A stretch of DNA of 51,519 nt from Alphaproteobacteria bacterium MarineAlpha9_Bin3 (GCA_002937655.1 PTKH01000007.1:1-51519); one strand, 5' to 3'; numbered from the stretch's first letter, positions 36,802 through 46,627 are shown. Made by a program: numbers and translations. The notes: generated from the letters alone by a model not told the origin.

Positions 36802-37824
36802 ATGCGAACTTGGCAATTAAATGGTTATAGTATTAAAGAACTAAATATTGAAGATAGACCAGTTCCTAAAATAAATAATAAGAATGACGTAATTATAAAA
36901 ATGCAATCTGCTAGTTTAAATTTTAGAGATTTAATTATGATTGATGGTGGTTATGGACCTACAGGAGGAAATATTCCATTTGTTCCAATATCAGATGGTG
37001 CAGGTGTAGTTACTGAAATTGGAGATTCAGTTTCTAAATTTAGCAAAGGTGATATTGTAACAATACCTTTTTTCAAAGATTGGGATTCAGGTGATATAAA
37101 ACAAAATACCTATTTAAGCGCTCTTGGTGGTTTAGAAAATGGAGTGATGCAAGAATATATAGCGTATTCAGAAAATAAAATAGTTAAGTCACCAAATAAA
37201 TGGAGTTGTAATGAAGCATCAACTCTACCTTGTGCTGCTTTAACAGCATGGCGAACAATAGTTACTGAAGGAAAAGTAAACAACAAGTCTATCGTTCTAG
37301 TACAAGGGTTAGGAGGAGTATCAATTTTTGCTATTCAGATAGCTAAATTATTTAATGCTCAGGTAATAGCGACTACTTCTAGTGATGAAAGAGTAAACTT
37401 AGCTAAAAAGTTTGGAGCTGATTATGTAATTAATTATAATAAAGATAAAGAATGGTGGAAAAAAGTCCAAGATATTACTGATAGAAAAGGTGTTGATATA
37501 GTTGTTGAAGTAGGAGGGGGGGAAACGTTAGAGCAATCAATTAAGTCCTCAAAAGTTGGCGCAGTAATTGGTATTATTGGAGTTTTATCAGGAGGTAATG
37601 CCAATTTACCGATAGGAAGAGTAATTTATAAGGCTTCTAGATTAATTGGTATAACTTGTGGTAATCAAGAAGAATTAATTAGCATGGTTGATAAATTTAA
37701 TGAGTCTAATGTAAGGCCAATTATTGACTCAACTTTTTCATTTGCAAATTTACCTGAAGCTTTGAAATATATGAAGACGGGAAAACATTTAGGCAAAATA
37801 GTCATAGATTTTGATATGGTTTGA
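36802..37824 (+). CDS. MDR-family NAD(P)-dependent alcohol/quinone dehydrogenase
   Basis: A 340-residue medium-chain dehydrogenase/reductase. The N-terminal GroES-like domain has SLNFRDLIMIDGGYG and DGAGVVTEIGDSVSKF but no catalytic zinc cysteine, as in quinone-oxidoreductase types; the Rossmann domain has VLVQGLGGVSIFAIQIAK and ADYVINY. It starts 23 bases after the aldolase gene. In the MTA DHAP shunt an alcohol dehydrogenase reduces methylthioacetaldehyde to methylthioethanol, so this enzyme is a natural candidate; that role is inferred from position only. Confidence 0.82.
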   Translation: MRTWQLNGYSIKELNIEDRPVPKINNKNDVIIKMQSASLNFRDLIMIDGGYGPTGGNIPFVPISDGAGVVTEIGDSVSKFSKGDIVTIPFFKDWDSGDIKQNTYLSALGGLENGVMQEYIAYSENKIVKSPNKWSCNEASTLPCAALTAWRTIVTEGKVNNKSIVLVQGLGGVSIFAIQIAKLFNAQVIATTSSDERVNLAKKFGADYVINYNKDKEWWKKVQDITDRKGVDIVVEVGGGETLEQSIKSSKVGAVIGIIGVLSGGNANLPIGRVIYKASRLIGITCGNQEELISMVDKFNESNVRPIIDSTFSFANLPEALKYMKTGKHLGKIVIDFDMV

Positions 37825-37826
37825 TA

Positions 37827-38555
37827 ATGGTAGAGATTTTAATTATAGAAGATGATCAAGTTTGGATTGATATTTTATTAGATGAATTAGAAAATAGTAT
37901 AAATAATTCTTCTGTAAAAAGTATCTTATATAAAAACCAAGATTATGATTATTTTTTAGAGAAGGTTACACAAATTAAGCCAAGTTTAGTTATCTTTGAT
38001 GTTAATATGGGAGGTAATCCTCAAGAAGGAATAAAGTTAGCTAAGTATATTAAGAAAAAATACTCAAATTTAGTCTTTGTTTTTTTAACATCACAAAAAA
38101 GTGTAGATCCATTAATTTTAGATAATGCAGCATCTGTAGGTGCAGAAACAGTATATGATAAAAATGATTTTGTTAATGACATTGAGGTATTAGGAAAGTT
38201 TATAAAGAATTCTTTAAATAAAAGTAATGATTTAGTTGATATAATTAAGGAACCTCCTTTGGAGATTGATTATAAAGCAAGGTCTATCAAATTACATAAT
38301 ATAGAAATAGATTTTACAAGAATGGAATTTGAAATTCTTTCGCATTTAATAAAAAATAAGAATCAAGTTTTTTCTAAATTTCAATTATATGATCATTCTA
38401 CTAATGATACCGTTCATGAAAATACATTTGAAAATACAATAGTTAGTCATATAAAAGCTATAAGAGATAAATTTAAAAAAATTGATAAAAACTTTAATCC
38501 AATAAAAACTGTCCAGTCAATTGGTTATAAATATGATTATAAGTATGATAATTAA
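37827..38555 (+). CDS. OmpR-type response regulator
   Basis: About 242 residues. The receiver domain starts MVEILIIEDDQ with the acidic pair Glu8-Asp9/Asp10 and the phosphoryl Asp58 in LVIFDVNMGG; Thr/Ser in FLTSQKS and the Lys in VYDKND follow. The winged-helix DNA-binding domain (residues about 140-240) has ETFENTIVSHIKAIRDKF-like recognition helix and the end VQSIGYKYDY. I chose ATG 37827 over an in-frame TTG at 37821 because receivers begin this close to the first strand. The sensor kinase at 39607 is its likely partner. Its 3' end overlaps the convergent OmpA-like gene by 4 bases. Confidence 0.88.
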   Translation: MVEILIIEDDQVWIDILLDELENSINNSSVKSILYKNQDYDYFLEKVTQIKPSLVIFDVNMGGNPQEGIKLAKYIKKKYSNLVFVFLTSQKSVDPLILDNAASVGAETVYDKNDFVNDIEVLGKFIKNSLNKSNDLVDIIKEPPLEIDYKARSIKLHNIEIDFTRMEFEILSHLIKNKNQVFSKFQLYDHSTNDTVHENTFENTIVSHIKAIRDKFKKIDKNFNPIKTVQSIGYKYDYKYDN

Positions 38556-39508
38556 TTTTTGTTGTCATTTAAAAATATCTCTACTCTTCTGTTTATTTTT
38601 TCTCTAACACCATCTGCAGTAACGACTTTAGGTCTACTTTCTCCATAATAATAACTTGTAATATTTTTATTATCTATTCCTAAGCTTATGAGGTATTTTT
38701 CTACTTCATTAGCACGTAATTTAGATAATAAAATATTATATTCATCTGTTCCAGATCTATCTGTATGACCTACTACTTCAATTATAAAGTTATTTGTAAT
38801 ATTATAAGTATTTTTAATATCTTTTAGAGTGATTTTAGTTTCATTATTTAATTTATAAATATTGTGAGCAAAGTATATTTCAAATTTTAATTTTTTTTCT
38901 ACATCATCAATTTTTTTAATTTCTTTTATATTTTTAGCTTCCTCTATATCATTTTCTTTATTTTTATTAGATTTTATAGAGTTAACCTTTTCAACTACAT
39001 CCGTATTATGATTAATATCATTTGCTAGTGTTATCAAGCCAGTATTCATCATATCGTAACATTTTTTTATATGTTCTGTTTGCCATCCTTCTTCTAACTG
39101 CTCTAACCAACAATCAAAACCTAACTGAGTTCTAGCACTCAATTTTGGAAATAGAGCCGCTCTTTCAGTATTTAGGGTAAAAATTAATTCTTTTCTTTTG
39201 TTATTAACAATTTCTATATATTCATCATCAATATCCCAGTTATTGATTAATTCAGGAGAAATATCTATATTTTTTCTTGCACTAATCCCTTTTTTTGCAA
39301 AATATGAAGCATCCATTTCATCGTGCATTTCATTCATTTCATAAAGTGCAAATTCCAAATAAGACTCTGAGAGTGCTTGTGCAAACTCATTGTTAGACTT
39401 AGGCGTTGATTTAAGTTCTTCAATATCGAAGTATGCACAACCATTACCTATTAAAATAACTAAAAATAATAAATAAAAGTGACATTTTTTTTCTAAATAA
39501 TTTAACAT
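38552..39508 (-). CDS. OmpA-family envelope (lipo)protein
   Basis: A 318-residue envelope protein. Residues 11-24 form a hydrophobic signal ending GNGC; Cys24 may be lipidated, though the -3 position is not the usual Leu. The middle part has a Lys/Glu-rich stretch (NIKEIKKIDDVEKKLKF). The C-terminal OmpA domain (about 205-315) contains the peptidoglycan-binding pattern VVGHTDRSGTDEYN, LSKLRANEVEKYL and RRVEIFL. It likely tethers the outer membrane to the cell wall. It lies on the opposite strand between the response regulator and its presumed kinase, convergent with the first and divergent from the second. Confidence 0.85.
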   Translation of the reverse strand: MLNYLEKKCHFYLLFLVILIGNGCAYFDIEELKSTPKSNNEFAQALSESYLEFALYEMNEMHDEMDASYFAKKGISARKNIDISPELINNWDIDDEYIEIVNNKRKELIFTLNTERAALFPKLSARTQLGFDCWLEQLEEGWQTEHIKKCYDMMNTGLITLANDINHNTDVVEKVNSIKSNKNKENDIEEAKNIKEIKKIDDVEKKLKFEIYFAHNIYKLNNETKITLKDIKNTYNITNNFIIEVVGHTDRSGTDEYNILLSKLRANEVEKYLISLGIDNKNITSYYYGESRPKVVTADGVREKINRRVEIFLNDNKN

Positions 39509-39606
39509 ATTTCTTCCTCTGTAATTAATTGTTAAAATATAATAATTATTTATATAGATATACTTTTTTATTTATGAAGATTTTATGAAGAAATTTTAGG
39601 TTAGAC

Positions 39607-41010
39607 ATGAATATTGCACAAATAAAAGTTTGGTTAATATTACTATTATCAACTTTTATACTATTAATTGGTATAGTTTTTTCAATATTTTTGAGTTCTT
39701 ACTATTTAAGTCCACTAGGCCAAAATTATGCTAAAAAAGAATTAAATAAAGTAAATAAAATTGTAGAAAATGATTATTCAATCTTGAAAGAGGTTTTTAA
39801 AGATTTTACAATTTCAAATGAAGAAAAAATAGTAATAGATAATTTGAATATTGTAAAAAATAATTCTGGTAATATAAAATTTATTATCCAAGAAAGAGAT
39901 AGAAAAGTACTTTATAATAAAGGCATAATTAATAATTTTACTGATAAACCTAGTAATAATTTAATATCGATAGGTAAATTCAGCATTGATTTTGCAGCGT
40001 TTTTTAAAAAAGTTTTTTTTTATAAAGTAAAAAATGATTGTAACGATTATTTTCGTAACCCGTATACAGTATTTCAAGATAAAATTGAAGTTTATGAAAT
40101 ACAATGTTCTTTTAATTTAAATAAAAGTATGATGAGAATATATAAAGGTGGAGACCTTAATAGTTCATATATTATTGCTAAAAGTATACCTATATATATA
40201 GATAATAAAGTAGGTGTAGTTATTTATCTTTCATCAGATGCTAGGAATTTAGAGGAGGATTTAGGGATTATTCTTTTATCAATATTAACACCAGTTATAT
40301 TTAGTATTTTTTTAGTCTCTTTCTTTATAATATATTTACAAAGATATTTGAGATTAAAAATTAATAGTAATTGGATTAATGCAAAAAATATTGCTCATAA
40401 TTTAAAGAATAAGACTAATGCTATAAAATTTTATAATTCTAAAAATTTTGATAATATTAAAATGTATAGAAATAATTCTATAAAAATTAACAATATAATT
40501 TCTAATTTAGATGATTTTATAGAGACATCATTAAACACGGCTCGGAATGATCATTATGAAACTGGAGATCACGATAAAAAAGATTTCACTGATTTTTTTA
40601 CAATAATTGATTTATTACAAAATTTATATCCTTCTAAGAATATTGATCTTAATCTAAATATTGATAGAAAAAAGAAATATGTGATTAAAGGAGAAAAAAA
40701 TAAAATAATTGAAGCAATTTCTGCCTCTATAGATAATAGCCTATATTGGAATATATCAGATAACAAAATAATAATAAGTGTAAATATCAATAATAATTTT
40801 TTAGAGCTTATAGTAAGAGACCGTGGACCAGGTATTAGTAATAAAGATAAAAAAAATATTTTTTTAAAGGAATATAGTAAATCAGGTGGTAATGGAATTG
40901 GCTTGTATCTTGCAAAAAATATTGTAGTTTCATATGGTGGCAACCTTTATCCTTTAGACAGAAAAGGTGGAGGACTAGATATGGTATATAAATTTAAACT
41001 TATAAATTAA
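39607..41010 (+). CDS. Membrane sensor histidine kinase
   Basis: A 467-residue sensor kinase. TM1 (about 8-32) and TM2 (about 219-244) bracket a periplasmic sensor of about 185 residues with two cysteines (NDCNDYF and IQCSFN), which may form a disulfide. No HAMP domain is evident. His264 in IAHNLKNKTNAI is the likely phospho-acceptor, without the usual following Pro; the ATPase domain has the N box DNSLYWN, the G1 box RDRGPGIS and the G2 box GGNGIGLYLAKNI. It precedes the three-gene RND efflux set by 33 bases, so it probably controls it through the regulator at 37827. Confidence 0.88.
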   Translation: MNIAQIKVWLILLLSTFILLIGIVFSIFLSSYYLSPLGQNYAKKELNKVNKIVENDYSILKEVFKDFTISNEEKIVIDNLNIVKNNSGNIKFIIQERDRKVLYNKGIINNFTDKPSNNLISIGKFSIDFAAFFKKVFFYKVKNDCNDYFRNPYTVFQDKIEVYEIQCSFNLNKSMMRIYKGGDLNSSYIIAKSIPIYIDNKVGVVIYLSSDARNLEEDLGIILLSILTPVIFSIFLVSFFIIYLQRYLRLKINSNWINAKNIAHNLKNKTNAIKFYNSKNFDNIKMYRNNSIKINNIISNLDDFIETSLNTARNDHYETGDHDKKDFTDFFTIIDLLQNLYPSKNIDLNLNIDRKKKYVIKGEKNKIIEAISASIDNSLYWNISDNKIIISVNINNNFLELIVRDRGPGISNKDKKNIFLKEYSKSGGNGIGLYLAKNIVVSYGGNLYPLDRKGGGLDMVYKFKLIN

Positions 41011-41043
41011 ATATTTATATATAACTTAGATAAGATATGACTA

Positions 41044-42486
41044 ATGATTAAATTAAAAAGAAATATTATTTTATTTTCAATATCAGTTTTTCTATTAATA
41101 AGCTGTACTTCTTCTCAATATATTGAGCCTAAGCAACTTGACGCTGAAACTTCAGCTAAATCAATCCTTTCTAATAATATTAATGATCAAAAATTAATAG
41201 CTTATTTAAGTAGGTATAATTTAATTATTCCAGATAAAGATGATTATTGGAATTCTGACTTATTAGTAATGATTGCTTTGTTTAATAATAAAAATTTAGA
41301 AATGAAGAGGGCTGAGTATGGTTTAGTGGCAGCTGATATACAAGTAATAACTGCTGGTTTTAAAAATAATATTTTAAATCCTACAACGGAATATCATACT
41401 AAGGGTAAACCATTTACCATTGGTTTGAGCTTAGAAGTTCCTACAAACAATATTTCCATTAAAAAAATTAAGCTAGATTTAATAAAAATTAAGACTTTAA
41501 CTAAGGCGTTAGAAATAATTTTACCAGCATGGGAAATTCGTACTAATGTTATGAAGTCTATTGCAAAAATATTAAAATATGAAGAAGAGTACATTTTAGA
41601 AAACAATATAACTAATAAAATGGACAAAAATTTGAACATAATGAATGGGTTGTATGAGCAGGGATTAATTTCTTCAATTTTATTAAATAATTATAAGAAA
41701 GAGTTAGAAGAAAGAATTAGTAATTTAAAGATTATTAAATCTAAAATTAAAGCCTCTAGAATAAATCTATCTAGTAATTTAAACTTACCAATAGATTTAA
41801 TAATGAGTATGAAAATTGCATTAGAAGATAGTAAAACTGCAACAATAGAAGAGTTAGAATCTACATTAGAGGAAAAATTAAATTTTGCCTTGGTCAGCAG
41901 AGGAGATGTTTTGACTTCTTTATCTAAATATGCTGAGTCTGAGTCTGAGTTAAGATTATTAGTTGCAGAAGAAAATAATATAATACAATCTTTATCACCA
42001 GCGATCCTTTGGGATCAAACTGATCTAATATTTAATTTAACTGGTGCTTTATTATTGAAAAATGAAGAAATTACGGATGCTAAAATGAATAAGGCAATTT
42101 TAAAAAGAGATTTATATAAAGCAAGCTTTGAAGCAACTCAAAGTATGATACTTCAAGAAGTATATAATTCATTTTCTAAAATGTTGATTGTAAATGCTGA
42201 GTATTATGCGGGTTTATCTTTGCTGCAGAATTCTAAATTAAATTTAGAAATAATAATAAATAGAAGGAAAAAAGGCGATGTAAGTAATCTTGATGTTTTA
42301 CAAGCAGAGTTATTAACTTTACAAAGAGAAAAATTATTATCTGATATTAAATATAATAGGTTATTTTCTTTTTTAGATTTTGAAAACAGTCTGGGTCATA
42401 GCTACAATAATAAAGATTATCTTCCTAAAGATGCTTATTATCCTATAGATTATTTTACAAATTCATATAAAGGTAATTCTCAATGA
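41044..42486 (+). CDS. RND-type outer-membrane efflux lipoprotein (TolC family)
   Basis: A 480-residue outer-membrane factor. The lipobox LLIS-C puts the lipidated Cys at residue 21. The body is long helices typical of TolC/CusC (for example MNGLYEQGLISSILLNNYKK and LNLEIIINRRKKGDVSNLDVLQAE in part). It should form the trimeric outer-membrane exit duct. The next gene, the adaptor, overlaps its stop by 4 bases (ATGA). Together with the adaptor and the inner-membrane pump it makes a complete tripartite efflux system. Confidence 0.85.
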   Translation: MIKLKRNIILFSISVFLLISCTSSQYIEPKQLDAETSAKSILSNNINDQKLIAYLSRYNLIIPDKDDYWNSDLLVMIALFNNKNLEMKRAEYGLVAADIQVITAGFKNNILNPTTEYHTKGKPFTIGLSLEVPTNNISIKKIKLDLIKIKTLTKALEIILPAWEIRTNVMKSIAKILKYEEEYILENNITNKMDKNLNIMNGLYEQGLISSILLNNYKKELEERISNLKIIKSKIKASRINLSSNLNLPIDLIMSMKIALEDSKTATIEELESTLEEKLNFALVSRGDVLTSLSKYAESESELRLLVAEENNIIQSLSPAILWDQTDLIFNLTGALLLKNEEITDAKMNKAILKRDLYKASFEATQSMILQEVYNSFSKMLIVNAEYYAGLSLLQNSKLNLEIIINRRKKGDVSNLDVLQAELLTLQREKLLSDIKYNRLFSFLDFENSLGHSYNNKDYLPKDAYYPIDYFTNSYKGNSQ

Positions 42487-43541
42487 AAAAAATAATATAT
42501 GTATTGATAGGAGTTTTAATTGGTTTGCTAGTTTCTTTGCTATTATTCCAACCAAGGCTTGATTATTTTTTGGATGATGAGAGTGAATTAATAGATAACG
42601 AGATGAAGATTTATGACGATGATGACGATGATGACGATGATGATTATGAAATTAATAGAGTAGAGTACTATAAAGATAAATTAGCTATAAAATTATCTGA
42701 TGATGAAATTAAGGATGCTGGAATTATTGTTTATAAATTAACACAAGATAAAATTACATTAGAAGAAGAAATAAACGCTATATCTATAGGTTATAAAAAC
42801 TTATTAGATGTAGTTAGTAAATACGACGTTTTGAATGTACAGCTTAGTAAGAGCAAAATTAACAAAACACATAATGAAAGAATATATTTGAGATTGAAAT
42901 CTCTTTATGATGAGCAGGGTAGTATTGCTCTTAAAGATTTGGAGGAAATAGAGTTTAAAATTGAGTCAATTAAAGCTGATATGAATTCAATACAAAAAGA
43001 TATGGATTTTCTTATTAGTGAAATAAAATTAGAATACGGCAGTATATTAGTGGATGATGTTCTTAGTGAAAGAAAGATTTTTACTTCTTTAATAAATAAT
43101 TCTTCTTCTTTATTAATCATAGAAAATGTTAATTTAACTAATAAAAATAGAAATTATAAATTTAATAATGAAGAATTAATTTTTCTTAACCCTTATAATG
43201 GGAATTCAAATTTAAGAGGTAATGTAGGTATATTTTTATTACAAAATATAAAAATTTCATCAAATAGCAAGCTAACTGTTTTCCTGGAAAATGAAGACTT
43301 GATTGACGGTTATTTTATTCCAGAAAGTGCTTTACTCTATCACGGTGGAAAAGTATGGGCATATTTTAGAGAAAATAATGAAATTTTTTATAAGGAGGAG
43401 ATAACTAATTTTTATAATATAGATAATAATAAAGTTTTTAGTACTAACTCCTTATTAAATTTGAATATTGTAGTATCTGGAGCTCAAATATTATTAGCTG
43501 AGGAATTTCGCTCGCAAATTATGCAAGAAGATGATGATTAG
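42483..43541 (+). CDS. RND efflux periplasmic adaptor (membrane fusion protein)
   Basis: A 352-residue adaptor: N-terminal membrane anchor (residues 4-22), an acidic linker with a run of ten aspartates (45-54), a helical hairpin (about 105-180), and a C-terminal beta region with DGYFIPESALLYHGGKVWAYF typical of adaptor barrels. The usual paired lipoyl half-motifs are weak, so it is a divergent member. The chain ends in QEDDD, again acidic. It is translationally coupled to the outer-membrane factor and followed 8 bases later by the pump gene. The acidic linker could bind cations. Confidence 0.78.
   Translation: MKKIIYVLIGVLIGLLVSLLLFQPRLDYFLDDESELIDNEMKIYDDDDDDDDDDYEINRVEYYKDKLAIKLSDDEIKDAGIIVYKLTQDKITLEEEINAISIGYKNLLDVVSKYDVLNVQLSKSKINKTHNERIYLRLKSLYDEQGSIALKDLEEIEFKIESIKADMNSIQKDMDFLISEIKLEYGSILVDDVLSERKIFTSLINNSSSLLIIENVNLTNKNRNYKFNNEELIFLNPYNGNSNLRGNVGIFLLQNIKISSNSKLTVFLENEDLIDGYFIPESALLYHGGKVWAYFRENNEIFYKEEITNFYNIDNNKVFSTNSLLNLNIVVSGAQILLAEEFRSQIMQEDDD
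42615..42644 (+). repeat. 9-base repeat coding ten aspartates
   Basis: Three copies of GACGATGAT plus one GAT, in frame, code for the ten-Asp run of the adaptor protein. Such short repeats can change copy number by slippage; the period keeps the frame. Confidence 0.75.
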
Positions 43542-43549
43542 AATTTATA

Positions 43550-46500
43550 ATGTTTTATTCAATAATTAGATTATCCATATATAAACCTTTAATAACCATT
43601 TCCTTTGTTTTATTAATTTCTTTTTTTTGTTCTTGGAAATTATTTCAAACGTCTTTAGATATTTTTCCTGAGTTTTCGCCTAAATTAGTTGTTATTCAAA
43701 CTGAATCTCAAGGTCTATCAGCTGAACAGGTTGAGAATAACGTAACAAGACCGCTTGAGTCCTATTTGGCAGCTATACCTAATATGGATTATTTGAGATC
43801 TGAATCTATTGCAGGTCTATCTGTAATAACCTTAACTTTTAAAGAAAATTCAGATCATAATATTAATAGACAACTAGTATTGGAAAAACTTAATGGTGTT
43901 AAAAATATACTCCCATCTAATGCAAATACCCCTTTAATGATGCCTTTAGCTTCTTCAGCTGCTACAATTATGACTATCGGTTTTACTTCTGAAGAAAAAA
44001 ATTTATTAGATTTAAGAACTTTTGTGGATCAACATATTTCACCCGCTTTATTATCTTTAAATGGTGTAGCTGATGTAAATGTCTTTGGGGGTTACGAGAG
44101 GCAATTAAGTATAATATTAGATAAAGATAAACTTTTGAAATATTTTATTAGCCTTGAAAGTATTATTGATCATATCAAAGCATCTAACTTAATTGTATCT
44201 GGTTCAATTCAAACACCTAATCAGGAATTACAAATTGTCTCAAACAATGTAATCCCTATTGAGAAAATTAGAGAAATAAATCTCTTAAATGATAATGGCC
44301 AATATTTTAAGTTAAAGGATATAGCAACTATAAAATTTACTGCTGTAAAACAAATTAGTAAAGCTAGTATTGAAGCTACAGATGGTATTGTTTTAATGAT
44401 CATTGGACAGTTAAATGCTGACACTGTTGCTATAACAAAATCTATAGATCAATCTTTAAGTAAACTTAAAGCTTTAATTAGAAGTAATAAAATTGAATTG
44501 CATGATCAAATTTTTAGGCCTGCTAATTATATTTTAAAAAGCTTAGAAAGTATTTTAGATCATTTAGTTCTAGGTGGATGTTTAGTATTAATTGTACTTA
44601 TCATTTTTATGTTTAATCTTAAAGCTGCATTAATTTCAGCTTTATCAATACCTATTTCACTTCTATTAGCATCTATTTTAACATTAAGTACTGGTACAAG
44701 TTTAAATATAATGGTTATAGCTGGCTTAGCTATAGCACTAGGAGAAGTTGTTGACGATGCTATTATAGATGTTGAAAATATACTTAGACGATTAAGAGAA
44801 AATGCGAAGTTAAAAAACCCACTAAATACTCTAAGAGTTATCTATAAAGCGTCACTAGAAGTTAGAGGTTCTGTTATTTATGCCTCATTAATAGTAATGC
44901 TAGTATTTGTGCCTTTACTTTTATTATCTGGATTAGTTGGTAGAATGTTTGCTCCATTAGGTATAGCTTATATACTAGCAATTTTTTCATCCTTAATTTC
45001 TGCACTGACATTGACACCAGCTCTATCAAGCATAAGTTTTAGAAAATATACAGAAACAAAAGAGCCGTTTGTAATAAATTTAATATCCCCTCTTTATAAG
45101 AAAATATTATCTTATATTACATCATTCCCTAAGTTATATTCTATTATTACACTCTTACTATGTTTTTCAGGAATCATTTTAGCACCTAAATTGAATTTTG
45201 GTTTTTTACCAGACTTAAGGGAAGGGCATTTTATGATTCATACATCTTCGATTACAGGCACTTCCTTATCTGAAACAATGAGAATTGGAGATAATATTAG
45301 CAGTAAAGTTTTGCAGATAGAAGGTGTTAAAACTATATCACAGTGGGCGGGAAGGGCAGAAAGAGGAGCAGATACATTTGGAAGCCATTATTCAGAATTT
45401 GAGGTTGAATTATATGATTTGACTGGAGAAAAAGAGCAGATAGTACATGATAAGATTAGAGAGGTATTAATTAATACACCTGGAATATCTTTTGAACTAA
45501 ACTCTTTTTTAGTTGAAAGAGTAGATGAAACTTCTTCAGGTTTTACTTCACCGATTGTAATTCAAATTTTTGGTAATAGTTTAGTTAATATAGATATTGC
45601 TAGTAATAAACTACATCAAGGTTTATTAGAAAGTAATTTGCTGAGAGATGTTCAATTAAAGTCTGTACTTGATAAACCACAAATTAATATTGAATTTAAC
45701 AATAAATTATTAGCTAAAAATAATATTTCACTTAATCAGGCTAAATTATTTATTAATACTGCGATAGATGGATTTATAATTGATAACTATTATGAAGATG
45801 TTTTACTTATACCTGTAGTTCTTTTGTATAAAGATGAAAATCATATAGAAAGTATTGATTATATAAAAAACTTGGTTTTGTTTAATAAGCTTGGTCAGCC
45901 AATAAAACTAAAAGATATTTCTGAAATATCTATAACGAAAGGACGCTATAATATTCTTCATGATTCTGGAAGAAAAGTGCAAATTATAACTTTAAAACCA
46001 TTAGGGGGAGCTATCAATTCAGCATTAAATGAAATTAATAATATTATAAATAATATTAATTTAGGAGATAATATTTATATTAATATAACTGGAAGTGCGA
46101 TAGAAGGAAATGAAGCTCGAAAAGAACTAATAATTATCTCATTTTTAATTATGATAGCAGTATTATTTCTTGTCCTATTAGCTATAGGAAATATGAGAAA
46201 TACTTTACTAGTTTTAATAAATTTACCTTTTGCCTTAATTGGAGGTTTAATTGCAGCTTCAATTGGAGGCGGTATATTATCTATAGGATCAGTTGTTGGA
46301 TTTATAACCTTATTTGGTATAACTTTAAGAAACTCCATTATGTTAATTTCTCATTATCAGCATTTAGTATTTAAAGTTGGTTTAAAATGGAACAAGGATA
46401 CTGTAATAAAAGGAGCAACAGAAAGGTTGCCGTCTATATTAATGACAGGATTAGTTACAGCACTTGCAATGGTTCCTATTGCTTTTGATTCGGATAATGC

Positions 46501-46627
46501 TGGCAGAGAAATTATGGGTCCAATGGCATCTATAATTATAGGAGGCTTGACTTCTTCTACTATTTTAAACTTACTTATTTTGCCAGCTTTTATGTTAGCT
46601 TTCGGATCTTTTAATAGAAAATCATAA
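43550..46627 (+). CDS. RND efflux pump, heavy-metal (CusA/CzcA-like) type
   Basis: A 1025-residue inner-membrane pump with twelve membrane segments and two large periplasmic loops. The N terminus (SIYKPLITISFVLLISFF, then DIFPEFSPKLVVIQTES) and GLSAEQVENNVTRPLE match the HME subgroup. TM4 carries ALGEVVDDAIIDVENILRR, with two acidic residues for proton relay, which differs from the CusA and CzcA wording and belongs to a less-studied HME branch. WAGRAERGADTFGSHYSEFE is also typical of that branch. The exported substrate cannot be named; monovalent or divalent metal ions are likely. It ends a kinase-OMF-adaptor-pump run. Confidence 0.88.
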   Translation: MFYSIIRLSIYKPLITISFVLLISFFCSWKLFQTSLDIFPEFSPKLVVIQTESQGLSAEQVENNVTRPLESYLAAIPNMDYLRSESIAGLSVITLTFKENSDHNINRQLVLEKLNGVKNILPSNANTPLMMPLASSAATIMTIGFTSEEKNLLDLRTFVDQHISPALLSLNGVADVNVFGGYERQLSIILDKDKLLKYFISLESIIDHIKASNLIVSGSIQTPNQELQIVSNNVIPIEKIREINLLNDNGQYFKLKDIATIKFTAVKQISKASIEATDGIVLMIIGQLNADTVAITKSIDQSLSKLKALIRSNKIELHDQIFRPANYILKSLESILDHLVLGGCLVLIVLIIFMFNLKAALISALSIPISLLLASILTLSTGTSLNIMVIAGLAIALGEVVDDAIIDVENILRRLRENAKLKNPLNTLRVIYKASLEVRGSVIYASLIVMLVFVPLLLLSGLVGRMFAPLGIAYILAIFSSLISALTLTPALSSISFRKYTETKEPFVINLISPLYKKILSYITSFPKLYSIITLLLCFSGIILAPKLNFGFLPDLREGHFMIHTSSITGTSLSETMRIGDNISSKVLQIEGVKTISQWAGRAERGADTFGSHYSEFEVELYDLTGEKEQIVHDKIREVLINTPGISFELNSFLVERVDETSSGFTSPIVIQIFGNSLVNIDIASNKLHQGLLESNLLRDVQLKSVLDKPQINIEFNNKLLAKNNISLNQAKLFINTAIDGFIIDNYYEDVLLIPVVLLYKDENHIESIDYIKNLVLFNKLGQPIKLKDISEISITKGRYNILHDSGRKVQIITLKPLGGAINSALNEINNIINNINLGDNIYINITGSAIEGNEARKELIIISFLIMIAVLFLVLLAIGNMRNTLLVLINLPFALIGGLIAASIGGGILSIGSVVGFITLFGITLRNSIMLISHYQHLVFKVGLKWNKDTVIKGATERLPSILMTGLVTALAMVPIAFDSDNAGREIMGPMASIIIGGLTSSTILNLLILPAFMLAFGSFNRKS

